A DNA stretch of 64,000 nucleotides from positions 59,293-123,292 of the forward strand of contig NZ_JAEQ01000014.1 of the NCBI RefSeq assembly GCF_000518985.1. The letters run 5' to 3'. The position numbers were made by a program, and so were the translations under genes. Below, in pieces: positions 54,085-64,000 of this stretch (positions are counted from its first letter, which is position 1; every line of letters begins with the position of its first letter). Source of the stretch: Chelativorans sp. J32. GTDB lineage: Bacteria > Pseudomonadota > Alphaproteobacteria > Rhizobiales > Rhizobiaceae. The notes under the pieces were generated by a model. That model was not told the origin of the DNA. It searched no databases and worked only from the letters and a program-made list of their open reading frames with translations.

Positions 54085-54831
54085 ATGACGGTTAAGCTCT
54101 CGGTCAACCTGAACGCGATCGCCATGCTGCGCAACCGCCGCGACCTGCCATGGCCGAGCGTCACCGGGCTTGGCCGGATAGCTCTGGCGGCGGGAGCGGA
54201 TGGGCTTACGGTCCATCCGAGACCGGACCAGCGTCATATCCGTTTCTCGGACCTGCCGGAGATCCGAGCCCTTATAGATGACGAGTTTCCCGGGTGCGAG
54301 TTCAACATCGAGGGTTATCCCTCGGAGGAGTTCCTGGAGCTTGTGGAGGCGACGGAGCCGGAGCAGGTCACTCTTGTGCCCGACGATCCGCAGCAGGCCA
54401 CTTCCGATCATGGTTGGCGCTTCCGGGACGAGAAGCCGTTGCTGGAAACGAGGGTCGCCCGGTTGAAAAGGCAAGGTTTCCGGGTTTCGCTATTCGCCGA
54501 TCCGGATGCGGACGAGGTGGACCTCGCTATCGCCAAGTCGTTAGGGGCAGATCGGATAGAGCTTTACACAGGCCCGTACGGTGCTTGCCATTCGTCCTCC
54601 CAAGAGGCTGAGAAAGAGCTGAAAAAGCTTGCAAAGACAGCGGAAACTGCGTTCCGCCTCGGGCTCGCTGTCAATGCCGGACATGATCTCACCGTCGCCA
54701 ATCTTCCCGCGCTCGTGGAGCAGATTCCAGCCTTAGCGGAGGTATCGATCGGCCATGCCCTCACGGCTGACGCGCTCGAGTTCGGCATGGGTGCGACTGT
54801 GAGGCGTTTTCTCTCCGCGCTGGGCCGCTGA
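54085..54831 (+). CDS. pdxJ: Pyridoxine 5'-phosphate synthase
   Basis: A 248-residue TIM-barrel enzyme that makes pyridoxine 5'-phosphate from 1-deoxyxylulose 5-phosphate and 3-amino-2-oxopropyl phosphate. Signature pieces are [25 protein letters not shown] and [13 protein letters not shown]. Length and motifs are normal. Confidence 0.94.
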   Translation: MTVKLSVNLNAIAMLRNRRDLPWPSVTGLGRIALAAGADGLTVHPRPDQRHIRFSDLPEIRALIDDEFPGCEFNIEGYPSEEFLELVEATEPEQVTLVPDDPQQATSDHGWRFRDEKPLLETRVARLKRQGFRVSLFADPDADEVDLAIAKSLGADRIELYTGPYGACHSSSQEAEKELKKLAKTAETAFRLGLAVNAGHDLTVANLPALVEQIPALAEVSIGHALTADALEFGMGATVRRFLSALGR

Positions 54832-54871
54832 TTACAATCAACTGCACTAAACACCTCGTGATGCCGGGGCC

Positions 54872-54909
54872 GGATTCGCTGAATCCTGTTGCTTTTGCAC
54901 TGCAACAGG
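54872..54909. other. Overlapping hairpins upstream of kup
   Basis: GGATTC-gct-GAATCC (54872-54886) and CCTGTTGC-N9-GCAACAGG (54885-54909) share bases 54885-54886 and cannot both form fully. They lie between pdxJ and kup. A terminator for pdxJ or a leader element is possible; no T-run follows. Confidence 0.35.
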
Positions 54910-54998
54910 ATTATCGCAGCCCGCCGTATTCCTAACGCATCGAATATACGATGTGTGGGTTCGATAACTCGCAGCGTCCTTTGTGCTGGAGTGAATTC

Positions 54999-56921
54999 AT
55001 GGCTGATGCCGAGTTGGGTGGCAGCGCCGATGCGGGCAATCTGGGCGGAGCCCGGGAAATGGAAGCCCGCCAGAACCTCCGGATCCTGGTGATCGGCGCT
55101 CTGGGCGTCGTCTATGGCGATATTGGCACCAGTCCGATCTACGCTTTCCGTGAGGCGCTGCATGCCTCATCTGGTGGCGGACTAGCGACGCGTGAGGATG
55201 TGTTCGGCGTCCTCTCCCTGATCGTCTGGGCGCTGACAGTCGTCGTTACAATCAAATATGTCATCTTCGTCTTGAGGGCCGATAACCGGGGCGAGGGAGG
55301 CATCTTGTCATTGATGGCGCTCGCCCGCGGCAGCTATCCGAAGCGTTCGGGGCTCATTCTCGCCCTCGGCATCTGCGGCGCCTCCCTCTTCTTCGGCGAT
55401 GCTTTGATCACGCCGGCGATTTCCGTGCTCTCGGCTGTAGAAGGGCTGAAGGTGGTTACCCCGGCCTTCGATCCTTACGTGGTTCCGATCACTCTGGTCA
55501 TCCTGCTGGCGCTGTTTTCGGTGCAGCGCTTTGGAACCGGCAAGGTGGCAATCGTCTTCGGCCCTATCACCGCCGTCTGGTTCCTTGCTCTGGGTGTTAT
55601 CGGCGTCCTGCACATAGCGGACGACCCAGCAGTGCTCCTCGCCATAAATCCCTATTACGCGGTGATCTATCTCCTCCATCAGCCCGACATCGCGTTTCTG
55701 ACGGTAGGCGCTGTATTCCTCGCGGTGACCGGCGCGGAAGCGCTCTATGCCGATCTAGGTCATTTCGGTCGGAAGCCGATCGTCCTCGCATGGCTCGCAA
55801 TCGTCTTTCCCAGCCTGCTCCTCAACTATTTCGGGCAGGGAGCTTTCGTGCTGGCCCATGGTGGCCTGCCGCAGAACCCTTTCTTCCAAATGGTGCCTTC
55901 CTGGGCTCTGGTCCCGATGGTGCTTTTGGCCACCGCCGCCACGGTGATCGCAAGTCAGGCCGTGATTTCCGGCGCCTTCTCGCTTGCGCGGCAAGCCTCC
56001 CAACTCAACATCCTGCCGCGGTTCGAAATCCTGCACACGTCTGAAACCCAACAGGGCCAGATTTACCTGCCACGCATCAACCTTCTGATGGGACTGGGCG
56101 TGATGGTCCTCGTCCTTGGATTCGGCGCATCGAGCGAACTTGCATCGGCCTACGGCATCTCCGTGTCAGGCAACATGCTTGTGACGACCTTGCTCCTCTT
56201 CGTCATCATGTGGTTGCGCTGGCGCTGGACCATCATGGCGGCAACTGCCGTGCTTCTGGTTTTCGGTGCCATCGATGTCGGCTTCTTTGCCGCCAACATA
56301 GCAAAGCTCGCCGATGGCGGTTGGGTGTCCCTGGCGGTGGCGCTTATTGCGGGGCTTCTCATGGTGACATGGGTGCGCGGTACGCAACTGCTCTTGAACA
56401 AGACGCGCGAGAACAAGGTGCCGTTCGATGCGCTCGCCGAGCAACTCGCCAAGAAGCCGCCTCAGATCGTCCCTGGCACCGCCGTCTTCCTGACCGGAGA
56501 TCAAGGGAGCACGCCGACGGCGCTCCTTCACAGCCTGAAGCATTACAAGGTCCTGCACGAGCACAATGTGGTGCTTTCCGTGTTGACGGCCGAACAGCCT
56601 CGAGTGCCCGAATCCGAGCGCGTGAAGATGGAGCCTATCAACGACCTTTTCATGCGGGTGACCATGACTTTCGGCTATATGGAGCAGCCGAACATTCCGA
56701 AGGCCCTTATCATCTGCCGCAAGAAGGGCTGGAAGTTCGATATCATGTCGACCTCCTTCTTCCTGTCGCGCCGGTCCTTGCGACCGTCCGCCCATGTCGG
56801 CATGCCGCTCTGGCAGGGAAGGCTCTTCGTTGCGCTCGCCCGGACGGCCGCCGACGCGACGGAATATTTCCAGATACCGACGGGGCGTGTCGTCGAAATC
56901 GGGACCCAGATAACCATCTGA
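54999..56921 (+). CDS. kup: Kup-type potassium uptake protein
   Basis: A 640-residue KUP/HAK/KT transporter with about twelve membrane helices (residues 35-455) and a cytoplasmic C-terminal domain. The family opening [20 protein letters not shown] is present, and [13 protein letters not shown] follows. It imports K+ with H+. The chosen start (MADAELGG) has GGAG upstream. Confidence 0.94.
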   Translation: MADAELGGSADAGNLGGAREMEARQNLRILVIGALGVVYGDIGTSPIYAFREALHASSGGGLATREDVFGVLSLIVWALTVVVTIKYVIFVLRADNRGEGGILSLMALARGSYPKRSGLILALGICGASLFFGDALITPAISVLSAVEGLKVVTPAFDPYVVPITLVILLALFSVQRFGTGKVAIVFGPITAVWFLALGVIGVLHIADDPAVLLAINPYYAVIYLLHQPDIAFLTVGAVFLAVTGAEALYADLGHFGRKPIVLAWLAIVFPSLLLNYFGQGAFVLAHGGLPQNPFFQMVPSWALVPMVLLATAATVIASQAVISGAFSLARQASQLNILPRFEILHTSETQQGQIYLPRINLLMGLGVMVLVLGFGASSELASAYGISVSGNMLVTTLLLFVIMWLRWRWTIMAATAVLLVFGAIDVGFFAANIAKLADGGWVSLAVALIAGLLMVTWVRGTQLLLNKTRENKVPFDALAEQLAKKPPQIVPGTAVFLTGDQGSTPTALLHSLKHYKVLHEHNVVLSVLTAEQPRVPESERVKMEPINDLFMRVTMTFGYMEQPNIPKALIICRKKGWKFDIMSTSFFLSRRSLRPSAHVGMPLWQGRLFVALARTAADATEYFQIPTGRVVEIGTQITI

Positions 56922-57033
56922 TCGCCGGAGCGCGTGAGGCGTTCGCTGGATGTAATGCGGGTGCTATTCCGCACTTTCAACCGACCGCACGCACCAATCG
57001 CTATTGCCCTTCCTGCCCGTTTGTGAGAGAACC

Positions 57034-57047
57034 GTACCGTACGGTAC
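57034..57047. promoter_or_regulatory. Perfect 14-bp palindrome, TetR-type operator
   Basis: GTACCGTACGGTAC is its own reverse complement; its centre is 22 bases before the TTG start of the TetR gene. TetR proteins commonly bind such sites in their own promoters. Probable autoregulatory operator, possibly also controlling ilvC. Confidence 0.65.
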
Positions 57048-57062
57048 TGATGGGAATTTGAG

Positions 57063-58767
<1,705 letters not shown>

Positions 58768-58780
58768 CGAGCGGATAAAG

Positions 58781-58802
58781 CGGCGGCGCACCAGCGCCGC
58801 CG
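58781..58802 (+). terminator. Intrinsic terminator after ilvC
   Basis: CGGCGGCGC (58781-58789) and GCGCCGCCG (58794-58802) form a 9-bp stem with a 4-base loop, followed by T-rich TTTGCTTT. It also separates ilvC from the convergent BA14K gene. Confidence 0.8.
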
Positions 58803-58821
58803 TTTGCTTTCCGGCCTCAGC

Positions 58822-59292
58822 TTATCGCCAGTAGGGCGACACGCATGCCCGGCGCGGTCCGTTATAGGGCTGGAACGAGTTGTCCGAGGCGCGATAGGAA
58901 CGGTATCTGGCGTAGCACCAATTCACATGTGCTGCCGGCAATCCATAAGCCCTGCGCGGTGCCACATAACGTGGCCGCACATAGGGCGGACGTACATAAT
59001 AGGGCGGGGGACCGTAGCGGTAACCTCCGGTGCCGAATTCAAGATAGAAACCGGATCTGGGCCGGCGCCAGTAACGATCCCGATCCCAATGGCGTCGCCA
59101 GTGGCGACGGTCGCCCCAATGGCGGTCGCGGTGTCTGACTTGTACGAGGTTCGCACTCTCGCTTGTGGTGATTGAGATCGAGCCTGTTGCTGCGCCCGCC
59201 GAAAGAGCTGAGGCCTGGGCCGTGGACGCTGCGGCGCCGAGGCCGAGGGCGGCGAATGTGCAGAATGTCAGGGCGGTAAGCGCTCTTTTCAT
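58822..59292 (-). CDS. BA14K-like small secreted protein
   Basis: A 156-residue protein with a signal peptide (residues 1 to about 28) and a basic Arg/His/Trp/Tyr-rich middle. The C-terminal [17 protein letters not shown] and [16 protein letters not shown] are the BA14K signature, shared by rhizobia and Brucella, where the protein is immunoreactive. Function unknown. Likely envelope associated. Confidence 0.82.
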   Translation of the reverse strand: MKRALTALTFCTFAALGLGAAASTAQASALSAGAATGSISITTSESANLVQVRHRDRHWGDRRHWRRHWDRDRYWRRPRSGFYLEFGTGGYRYGPPPYYVRPPYVRPRYVAPRRAYGLPAAHVNWCYARYRSYRASDNSFQPYNGPRRACVSPYWR

Positions 59293-59453
59293 TATTGCAA
59301 CTCCTACTTCAGTCGAGCAAAGCCATTTCGGCTGAGCTTAGCTTGCGGGATTATGCTCCGTGGCGCATGAATGCGGCATGAACGCGTAATCGCGCTGCAA
59401 CTGACGTCACTTGCGTGTGATCGCTTGCCTGCCAATGCGGAGAAAACGCGACC

Positions 59454-60566
59454 ATGTCGCTGCGCATCGCCACCTTCAATGTCGAAAACCTGATGAACCG
59501 GTTCGATTTTTCTGGTTTCCGCAACCAGTTGCACCAGGACCGCGCGCTGGCGATGTTCGAGATCAAAAGCGAAGCCGAATATCAGGAGTTGGAGCGGGCA
59601 CGCACCATCGCCCACACCGACGATACACGCCAGCTCACAGCCCTAGCGATTGCCGCCACCCGCGCCGACATCCTGTGCCTGCAGGAGGTGGATAACCAGG
59701 CGGCGCTCAACGCATTCGAATATGGTTATCTCCATAAGATGATCGGCTCGGGTTACCGGGAAAAATATTCCTCGGCCGGAAATGACGTCCGCGGGATCGA
59801 TGTGGCTATCATGATGCGCCGGGAGACCGCCCATGGTGAGCCGATCGAATTCCAGCGCATGAGCACTCATGCGCATGTCACGTTTGATGATCTTGCTCTC
59901 CATACGCCGGAGCTGGCGGAACTGGGGGTAGGGCCCAACGAGCGCATTTTCCGCCGCGACTGTCTGGAAATCGATGTCCTTGTCGGCGGAAAGCCGCTCA
60001 CCATTTATATCCTGCATCTCAAGGCGATGAGTTCGCCTCGCAATGGCCTTGACGCTCGTTTGGGCTCCATGCCCATCCGCAATGCGGAGGCCGCCGCCGT
60101 GCGGAAGATCATCCTCGATCGTTTCGGGCCGGACGGAGCGCCCCGAAAGCGGTGGGTGATCTGCGGAGACCTCAACGATTACCGGGAGCGTGTCATCATC
60201 GAGGGCGACTCGCATAGCGGTTATCGCTTCCAGCCCATCAAGGAGGCACAGTCGAGCGTGAATGTGCTGACCGGTGGCGGTTTCTGCGAGAATGTCGTGG
60301 AGCGCCGCCCAGTGCTGGACCGGTGGACGCTTTACCACACGCGCGGGCCGGAGGAACGGCATCTCTGCCAGCTCGACTATATCCTGCTTTCACCGGCGCT
60401 GGCGAAGCGGAACGCCACGGCGATGCCCGATATCATACGCAACGGTCAGCCCTGGCGCACGATCTTCCCGCCCGGACAGGAGGTCGAGCGCTATCCGCGC
60501 ACCGGCTGGGACCGGCCCAAGGCCTCTGATCATTGTCCGGTGGCAATCTCGCTCGATCTCGTCTGA
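59454..60566 (+). CDS. Endonuclease/exonuclease/phosphatase family protein
   Basis: A 370-residue EEP-fold metal hydrolase. Motifs are ATFNVENLMN, CLQEVDNQAAL, LHLKAMSSP, CGDLNDYR and SDHCPVAI. The substrate (nucleic acid, phosphoinositide or other) is not clear. No signal peptide is seen. Confidence 0.86.
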   Translation: MSLRIATFNVENLMNRFDFSGFRNQLHQDRALAMFEIKSEAEYQELERARTIAHTDDTRQLTALAIAATRADILCLQEVDNQAALNAFEYGYLHKMIGSGYREKYSSAGNDVRGIDVAIMMRRETAHGEPIEFQRMSTHAHVTFDDLALHTPELAELGVGPNERIFRRDCLEIDVLVGGKPLTIYILHLKAMSSPRNGLDARLGSMPIRNAEAAAVRKIILDRFGPDGAPRKRWVICGDLNDYRERVIIEGDSHSGYRFQPIKEAQSSVNVLTGGGFCENVVERRPVLDRWTLYHTRGPEERHLCQLDYILLSPALAKRNATAMPDIIRNGQPWRTIFPPGQEVERYPRTGWDRPKASDHCPVAISLDLV

Positions 60567-60640
60567 GGGCGGAAAACCTGTATTATGCATCCGGTTCGAA
60601 CGCCCATTTAGCCGGATCCGCCTTAAGGGAGAAGCGAGCG

Positions 60641-61555
60641 GTGAGAGCAAGACGATATCTGATCTATGATGTTTTCACGGATACGCAGCTCACGGGAAAT
60701 CCGCTTGCGATCGTTCTCGACGCTGACGGTCTTGATCCGGCGCAAATGCAGCGGATCGCCGGCGAGTTCAATCTGTCGGAAACGGTCTTCGTGCTGGCGC
60801 CGGAACAGCCCGTCCATACCGCTCGCGTAAGGATTTTCACACCCCGAACGGAATTGCCCTTTGCCGGTCATCCAACGGTCGGCACAGCCATCGCCTTGGC
60901 ACGAGCGGGGGAAACGAGCGGCAGCGAACGTACGTCGCTGGTGGTGTTGGAGGAAGGTGTCGGTCCGGTGCGTTGCGCGGTCTCGGCGGGCAATGGCGCA
61001 AGTTTTGCCGAGTTCGATTTGCCGCGTCTGCCGGAGCGCATCCTCTTTGAAACGCCCGCCGAAGCAGTGGCAGCTTCGCTTGGCATTCCCCATCACGAGA
61101 TCGGCTTTGAAAATCACGCGGTGAGCGTCTGGTCGGCGGGCGTGCCCTATGTTTGCGTGCCGGTGGCCAATCTGGAAGTGGCGGGCCGGGTACGTCTCGA
61201 CGCTCGGCTCTGGGATGAGATCGTTCTCCAGAACGAGGCGCTGATCGGCTTTCCCTATGTCTATTGCCGCGAAACAGTGAATCATGACTGCTCATTTCAT
61301 GCGCGCATGTTCGCACCCCAGGACGGCATACCGGAAGACCCGGCCACCGGCTCGGCGGCGGCTGCTTTCGCCGGGGCGATCTTAACCTATGACGAGCCGG
61401 TCGAAGGAACCCACCGCTACTGGGTGGAGCAGGGGATCGAGATGGGAAGACCGTCCCGTATCCGGCTTGAGATGGAGGTGGTCGCAAACCGCATAGAGGC
61501 AGCCCGGATCGGGGGCCGCGCCGTCAGGGTGGCGGAAGGAACTCTGCTCTTGTGA
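60641..61555 (+). CDS. PhzF family isomerase/epimerase
   Basis: A 304-residue PhzF-fold protein. The catalytic Glu is in FNLSETVFVLAP; FTPRTELPFAGHPTVGTAIAL and GIPEDPATGSAAAA are the paired half-domain motifs. The reaction is unknown. The GTG start has AAGGGAGAAG seven bases upstream; a longer open frame continues upstream without homology. Confidence 0.87.
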   Translation: MRARRYLIYDVFTDTQLTGNPLAIVLDADGLDPAQMQRIAGEFNLSETVFVLAPEQPVHTARVRIFTPRTELPFAGHPTVGTAIALARAGETSGSERTSLVVLEEGVGPVRCAVSAGNGASFAEFDLPRLPERILFETPAEAVAASLGIPHHEIGFENHAVSVWSAGVPYVCVPVANLEVAGRVRLDARLWDEIVLQNEALIGFPYVYCRETVNHDCSFHARMFAPQDGIPEDPATGSAAAAFAGAILTYDEPVEGTHRYWVEQGIEMGRPSRIRLEMEVVANRIEAARIGGRAVRVAEGTLLL

Positions 61556-61627
61556 GAGGCGTCTGGCCTTAATTCTTCCCGATGTCGGGGGCACGGTCAT
61601 CCGGTTCTTGTGTTTAGGGAGGGATGC

Positions 61628-62212
61628 ATGCCGACAAAACAATGGAACGGCGAAGCTTGGCGCACGCATGCCCGGAGCATGATGACCTGGGGCGCTGCAG
61701 CATTGCTTATATTGTTGCTGCCCTTGCTGGCGATGCAGATCACCGACGAGGTGAAATGGGGTCTTGCCGACTTCGTCCTTGCCGGCACGCTGGTGGTCGG
61801 CGCCGGCCTCATCTACGAGCTTGCCGTAAGGAATACCGGGAGCCGTGCTTACCTGGCTGGGATTGGGGTCGCTCTAGCAGCAGCTTTGCTTCTCATTTGG
61901 ATCAACCTCGCCGTTGGGATCATCGGCAGCGAGGACAATCCCGCCAATTTGTTCTATGGCGCAGTGCTCCTCGTCGCCACCATCGGATCGCTCATCAGCC
62001 GCTTCCGGCCCGCTGAGATGGCGAGGACGATGTCGGGTGCGGGGCTCGTTCAGGCCATGATTGGCATCGTGGCGCTGGCTGCCGGATACGGGCAGACGTC
62101 GCCGAGCTTTCCGGAGGCCATCATATTCCTGACCGCTTTCTTCACCGGCATGTGGCTCTTATCGGCCCATCTGTTCAGGAAGGCGGCGCGTGAGCAAGAG
62201 AGGGCGAGCTGA
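61628..62212 (+). CDS. Membrane protein of unknown function
   Basis: A 194-residue protein with about six hydrophobic helices (near residues 20-40, 45-65, 75-98, 105-122, 135-155 and 160-180). I do not recognise a domain. TAGGGAGGG precedes the ATG. Confidence 0.75.
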   Translation: MPTKQWNGEAWRTHARSMMTWGAAALLILLLPLLAMQITDEVKWGLADFVLAGTLVVGAGLIYELAVRNTGSRAYLAGIGVALAAALLLIWINLAVGIIGSEDNPANLFYGAVLLVATIGSLISRFRPAEMARTMSGAGLVQAMIGIVALAAGYGQTSPSFPEAIIFLTAFFTGMWLLSAHLFRKAAREQERAS

Positions 62213-62264
62213 ATTCCAACCAATCTGCTGGTTAGCTTACGAGCGCCAAGTAATCAAAGAATAG

Positions 62265-62340
<76 letters not shown>

Positions 62341-62463
62341 AACCGAGGCGCCTGAAAGCTTTCCTCCCGCTTCAGGGAGCGAAACCATCCGGTAATCACC
62401 TCAGGAATGGGGGGCTCATTAGCCTGTTTGATCGAGCCACGCAACCCCCCTGAAAGCTAATGT

Positions 62464-63321
62464 TCAGCGATTGCGCAGAACGATGCAACTCCCGCCGATG
62501 TTCTGGATCTTCCGGCACAACTCATTCGCCTGCTCTCGCGTGTCCGCGCCCAGGCGCACGGCGTAGATGCCGTTCCGGCCGCGCGGAGATCGGATTCGGG
62601 AGATGACCGGCGGCTGGTCCGGAATGATCGCCTTTACCTGCTTGCTGATGCGTTCCCACTTGCGGATCGCGACGTCACGGCGGAAGTGACCAGCAACTTG
62701 AACACCCCATGGCTTTGTGTGCACACGGGCCATGGCAATCGTGGTCGAAGCGATAAGTGGGAAGTTTCGGCAGGCTTCATCAAAGCTTTTTCCCGCTTGA
62801 AGCGGCCGGACAATAACTTCGGTGGTGCGGTTGACGAATTGGTCTACCGGCTCGCCGAGAATGTCGAGGACATAATTTTCCGTCTCGAGGGGCAAAGACC
62901 CGCCCTTTGCAAGCCACCGAGAGACGCGAGCCTCACCGGCATTGTAGGCCGCAGCCGCCAATCCGAGATTGCCGAACCTTTGCTTCAGCTCTGAAAGATA
63001 CTCTGCAGAGGCCGGTATCGCCTGCTCGATATCGAAGGAATCGTCAAGTCCGCGGAGCGAAGCGGTGGCAGGCATGAACTGTGCGACGCCCTCGGCTCCT
63101 TTTGGACTTACCGCGTTGGGATCGAACCGGCTTTCCTTCCACAGAAGGCGCGCGAGAAAATGCGGTGAAAGCCCGTGTCTTGCGCTGTGTTGCTGGATCA
63201 GACGGCACACATGTTCAAGATGATCGCCGTTGCTGGAAGGCTCCGCTCTGCCGGTCACTGGAACCAAGCAGCACAGAAGACCGAACAAGATCCGGGCGCC
63301 CCTGATCCGATAGGTTTCCAT
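62464..63321 (-). CDS. Secreted lytic transglycosylase with SPOR-like tail
   Basis: A 285-residue protein. A signal peptide occupies residues 1 to about 27. The SLT domain has the catalytic Glu in LLWKESRFDPNAVSPKGAEG, then GVAQFMPATA and AAAYNAGEARV. The C terminus (YAVRLGADTREQANELCRKI) resembles a SPOR domain that binds denuded glycan strands. It cleaves peptidoglycan. The ATG at 63321 was chosen over a TTG three codons upstream. Confidence 0.88.
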   Translation of the reverse strand: METYRIRGARILFGLLCCLVPVTGRAEPSSNGDHLEHVCRLIQQHSARHGLSPHFLARLLWKESRFDPNAVSPKGAEGVAQFMPATASLRGLDDSFDIEQAIPASAEYLSELKQRFGNLGLAAAAYNAGEARVSRWLAKGGSLPLETENYVLDILGEPVDQFVNRTTEVIVRPLQAGKSFDEACRNFPLIASTTIAMARVHTKPWGVQVAGHFRRDVAIRKWERISKQVKAIIPDQPPVISRIRSPRGRNGIYAVRLGADTREQANELCRKIQNIGGSCIVLRNR

Positions 63322-63704
63322 CTCGTCCAACCGCTTTTACCGCTCCCCCGCCCTGTAGCTGTTCCGAAATTTAACCCAGCTCACCGCCCTTGCCAGCCCC
63401 CGGTCGGCATTTGAGCAAATGCATGCATCGAGATTATGGGAAGCTAGCGGGAAGGTTTCCGTTTCTGTTTAGCGTTGGTGTTTATGACGAGAAGATAAAC
63501 CATTCTAAATGCGCCCATGCGGTTATTTGGTGATATCCCTACGTTGTAAGTATATATCCACTTTATCTTTAAGTGTTTCTCTGATTAAAGGCAATTAATT
63601 ATGGTAAATGAATAGTTAAACTTGTGAACTAATTTGTGCATAACCGGCAAAACACCTCTTGATCCCGCCAGGCTCAACCAATCGGAGGTGAAAGGTGATT
63701 CGCC
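63322..63704. other. AT-rich promoter region of the terminal surface-protein gene
   Basis: About 380 bases with no gene. The second half (roughly 63440-63640) is much richer in A/T than the rest of the window, with runs such as TATATATCC and AATTAATTATGG. It probably holds the promoter of the exported protein that follows, and may be under strong or unusual regulation. No clear palindrome or terminator. Confidence 0.5.
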
Positions 63705-64000
63705 ATGCCCAGTAGATTTAATTTCTTCAACCTTGCCCAGCTGGGCGGAAAGAGGCGAGGGATCGCCTGGATTTCCGGCCATCTGGCGGCGGCGGCAATG
63801 GCGGTTGCCGCGCTGGCGTCACCGGCGCTGGCCGCCCCACCACCTGCTGGATCAAAGATCATGATCGCGATGCCGCGGCTCGGCATCGACAACACGGCGA
63901 CCATGGCGCCGAACGATTCGGTGCTGCTGGAGCATCGCTACACGGCGACAACGGTGGCAAACGTGACCTTCTCCGGCACCGCGACCGGCGAGCCGTCCGC
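63705..64000 (+). CDS. Start of an exported protein (cut by window end)
   Basis: The first 98 residues of a longer protein. The frame starts MPSRFNFFNLAQLGGKRRG, then a signal-peptide core (GHLAAAAMAVAALASPALA) with cleavage near ALAAPPP. The next part (IMIAMPRLGIDNTATMAP, VTFSGTATGEPSA) is Thr/Ala rich and resembles the opening of repeat-rich surface proteins. AAAGGTGA lies seven bases upstream. It is partial, so no family is assigned. Confidence 0.65.
   Translation, partial: MPSRFNFFNLAQLGGKRRGIAWISGHLAAAAMAVAALASPALAAPPPAGSKIMIAMPRLGIDNTATMAPNDSVLLEHRYTATTVANVTFSGTATGEPS

Noticed and set aside
63583..63600. Second CtrA-like site in the AT-rich region
   Set aside because: The two TTAA elements are 6 bases apart, not 7, and the region is AT rich, so chance is likely.

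Overview
The window is a GC-rich, gene-dense stretch of chromosome from an alphaproteobacterium, most likely order Hyphomicrobiales (Rhizobiales), Phyllobacteriaceae/Mesorhizobium-like. This placement is inferred from gene content: hmuPSTUV beside rirA, an ECF15/EcfG-type sigma factor, a GGAAC-N16-CGTT general-stress promoter, a BA14K-type small secreted protein, an HWE histidine kinase, a possible Irr-type ICE box and a possible CtrA box. I see no rRNA, CRISPR array, insertion sequence, prophage or plasmid backbone. Two tRNA genes are present: Val(CAC) and Lys(CTT).

Layout. 1-4.7 kb: haem uptake operon hmuPSTUV behind an iron-responsive operator, convergent with the iron regulator rirA. 4.8-12.6 kb: GNAT enzyme, FAA hydrolase, EcfG-like sigma factor, radC, map, sfsA, a small secreted SdrD_B-type protein and a large MscS channel. 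12.6-20.2 kb: tRNA-Val, gph, rpiA, DUF2059 protein, gor, class II DAHP synthase, GFA protein, nadE. 20.3-24.6 kb: dnaG-rpoD. 25-28.8 kb: Tat-type alpha carbonic anhydrase, GYD, YjbQ and HlyU-type small proteins, a TetR/VOC divergent pair with twin operators, and an FKBP isomerase. 29-32.2 kb: an ECF42-type sigma factor with three YciI/DGPF proteins and a VOC protein. 32.3-34.6 kb: pyrC, pyrE and a DUF378 membrane protein with a consensus EcfG promoter. 34.6-49 kb: accessory metabolism and regulation, including a Tat phosphoesterase, an aminotransferase with an XRE-cupin regulator, nitroreductase, EF-hand protein, FAD-GcvT oxidoreductase, HWE kinase, DJ-1 protein, Crp/Fnr regulator, SDR, HerA-like ATPase and a secreted protein of unknown function. 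49-58.8 kb: branched-chain amino-acid genes ilvI-ilvH and ilvC, with lysE, a RecD-like helicase, a STAS-like protein, pdxJ, kup and a TetR regulator between them. 58.8-64 kb: BA14K protein, EEP phosphatase, PhzF protein, membrane protein, tRNA-Lys, lytic transglycosylase, and the start of an exported protein cut by the window end.

How the parts work together. Haem import (HmuTUV) and haem handling (HmuS) are probably repressed by RirA in iron-replete cells through the TGA-N9-TCA site, and rirA itself may be under Irr through an ICE-like box. ilvIH has a classical translational attenuator with a 17-residue leader peptide (three Ile, one Leu, two Val, one Thr) whose start codon lies almost at the predicted transcription start. 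The ECF42-YciI cluster is a conserved but poorly understood signalling/detoxification module. The most striking unexplained DNA elements are a 12-bp-arm perfect palindrome ahead of lysE, a perfect 14-bp palindrome ahead of the tetR-ilvC pair, and the twin operators between the TetR and VOC genes.
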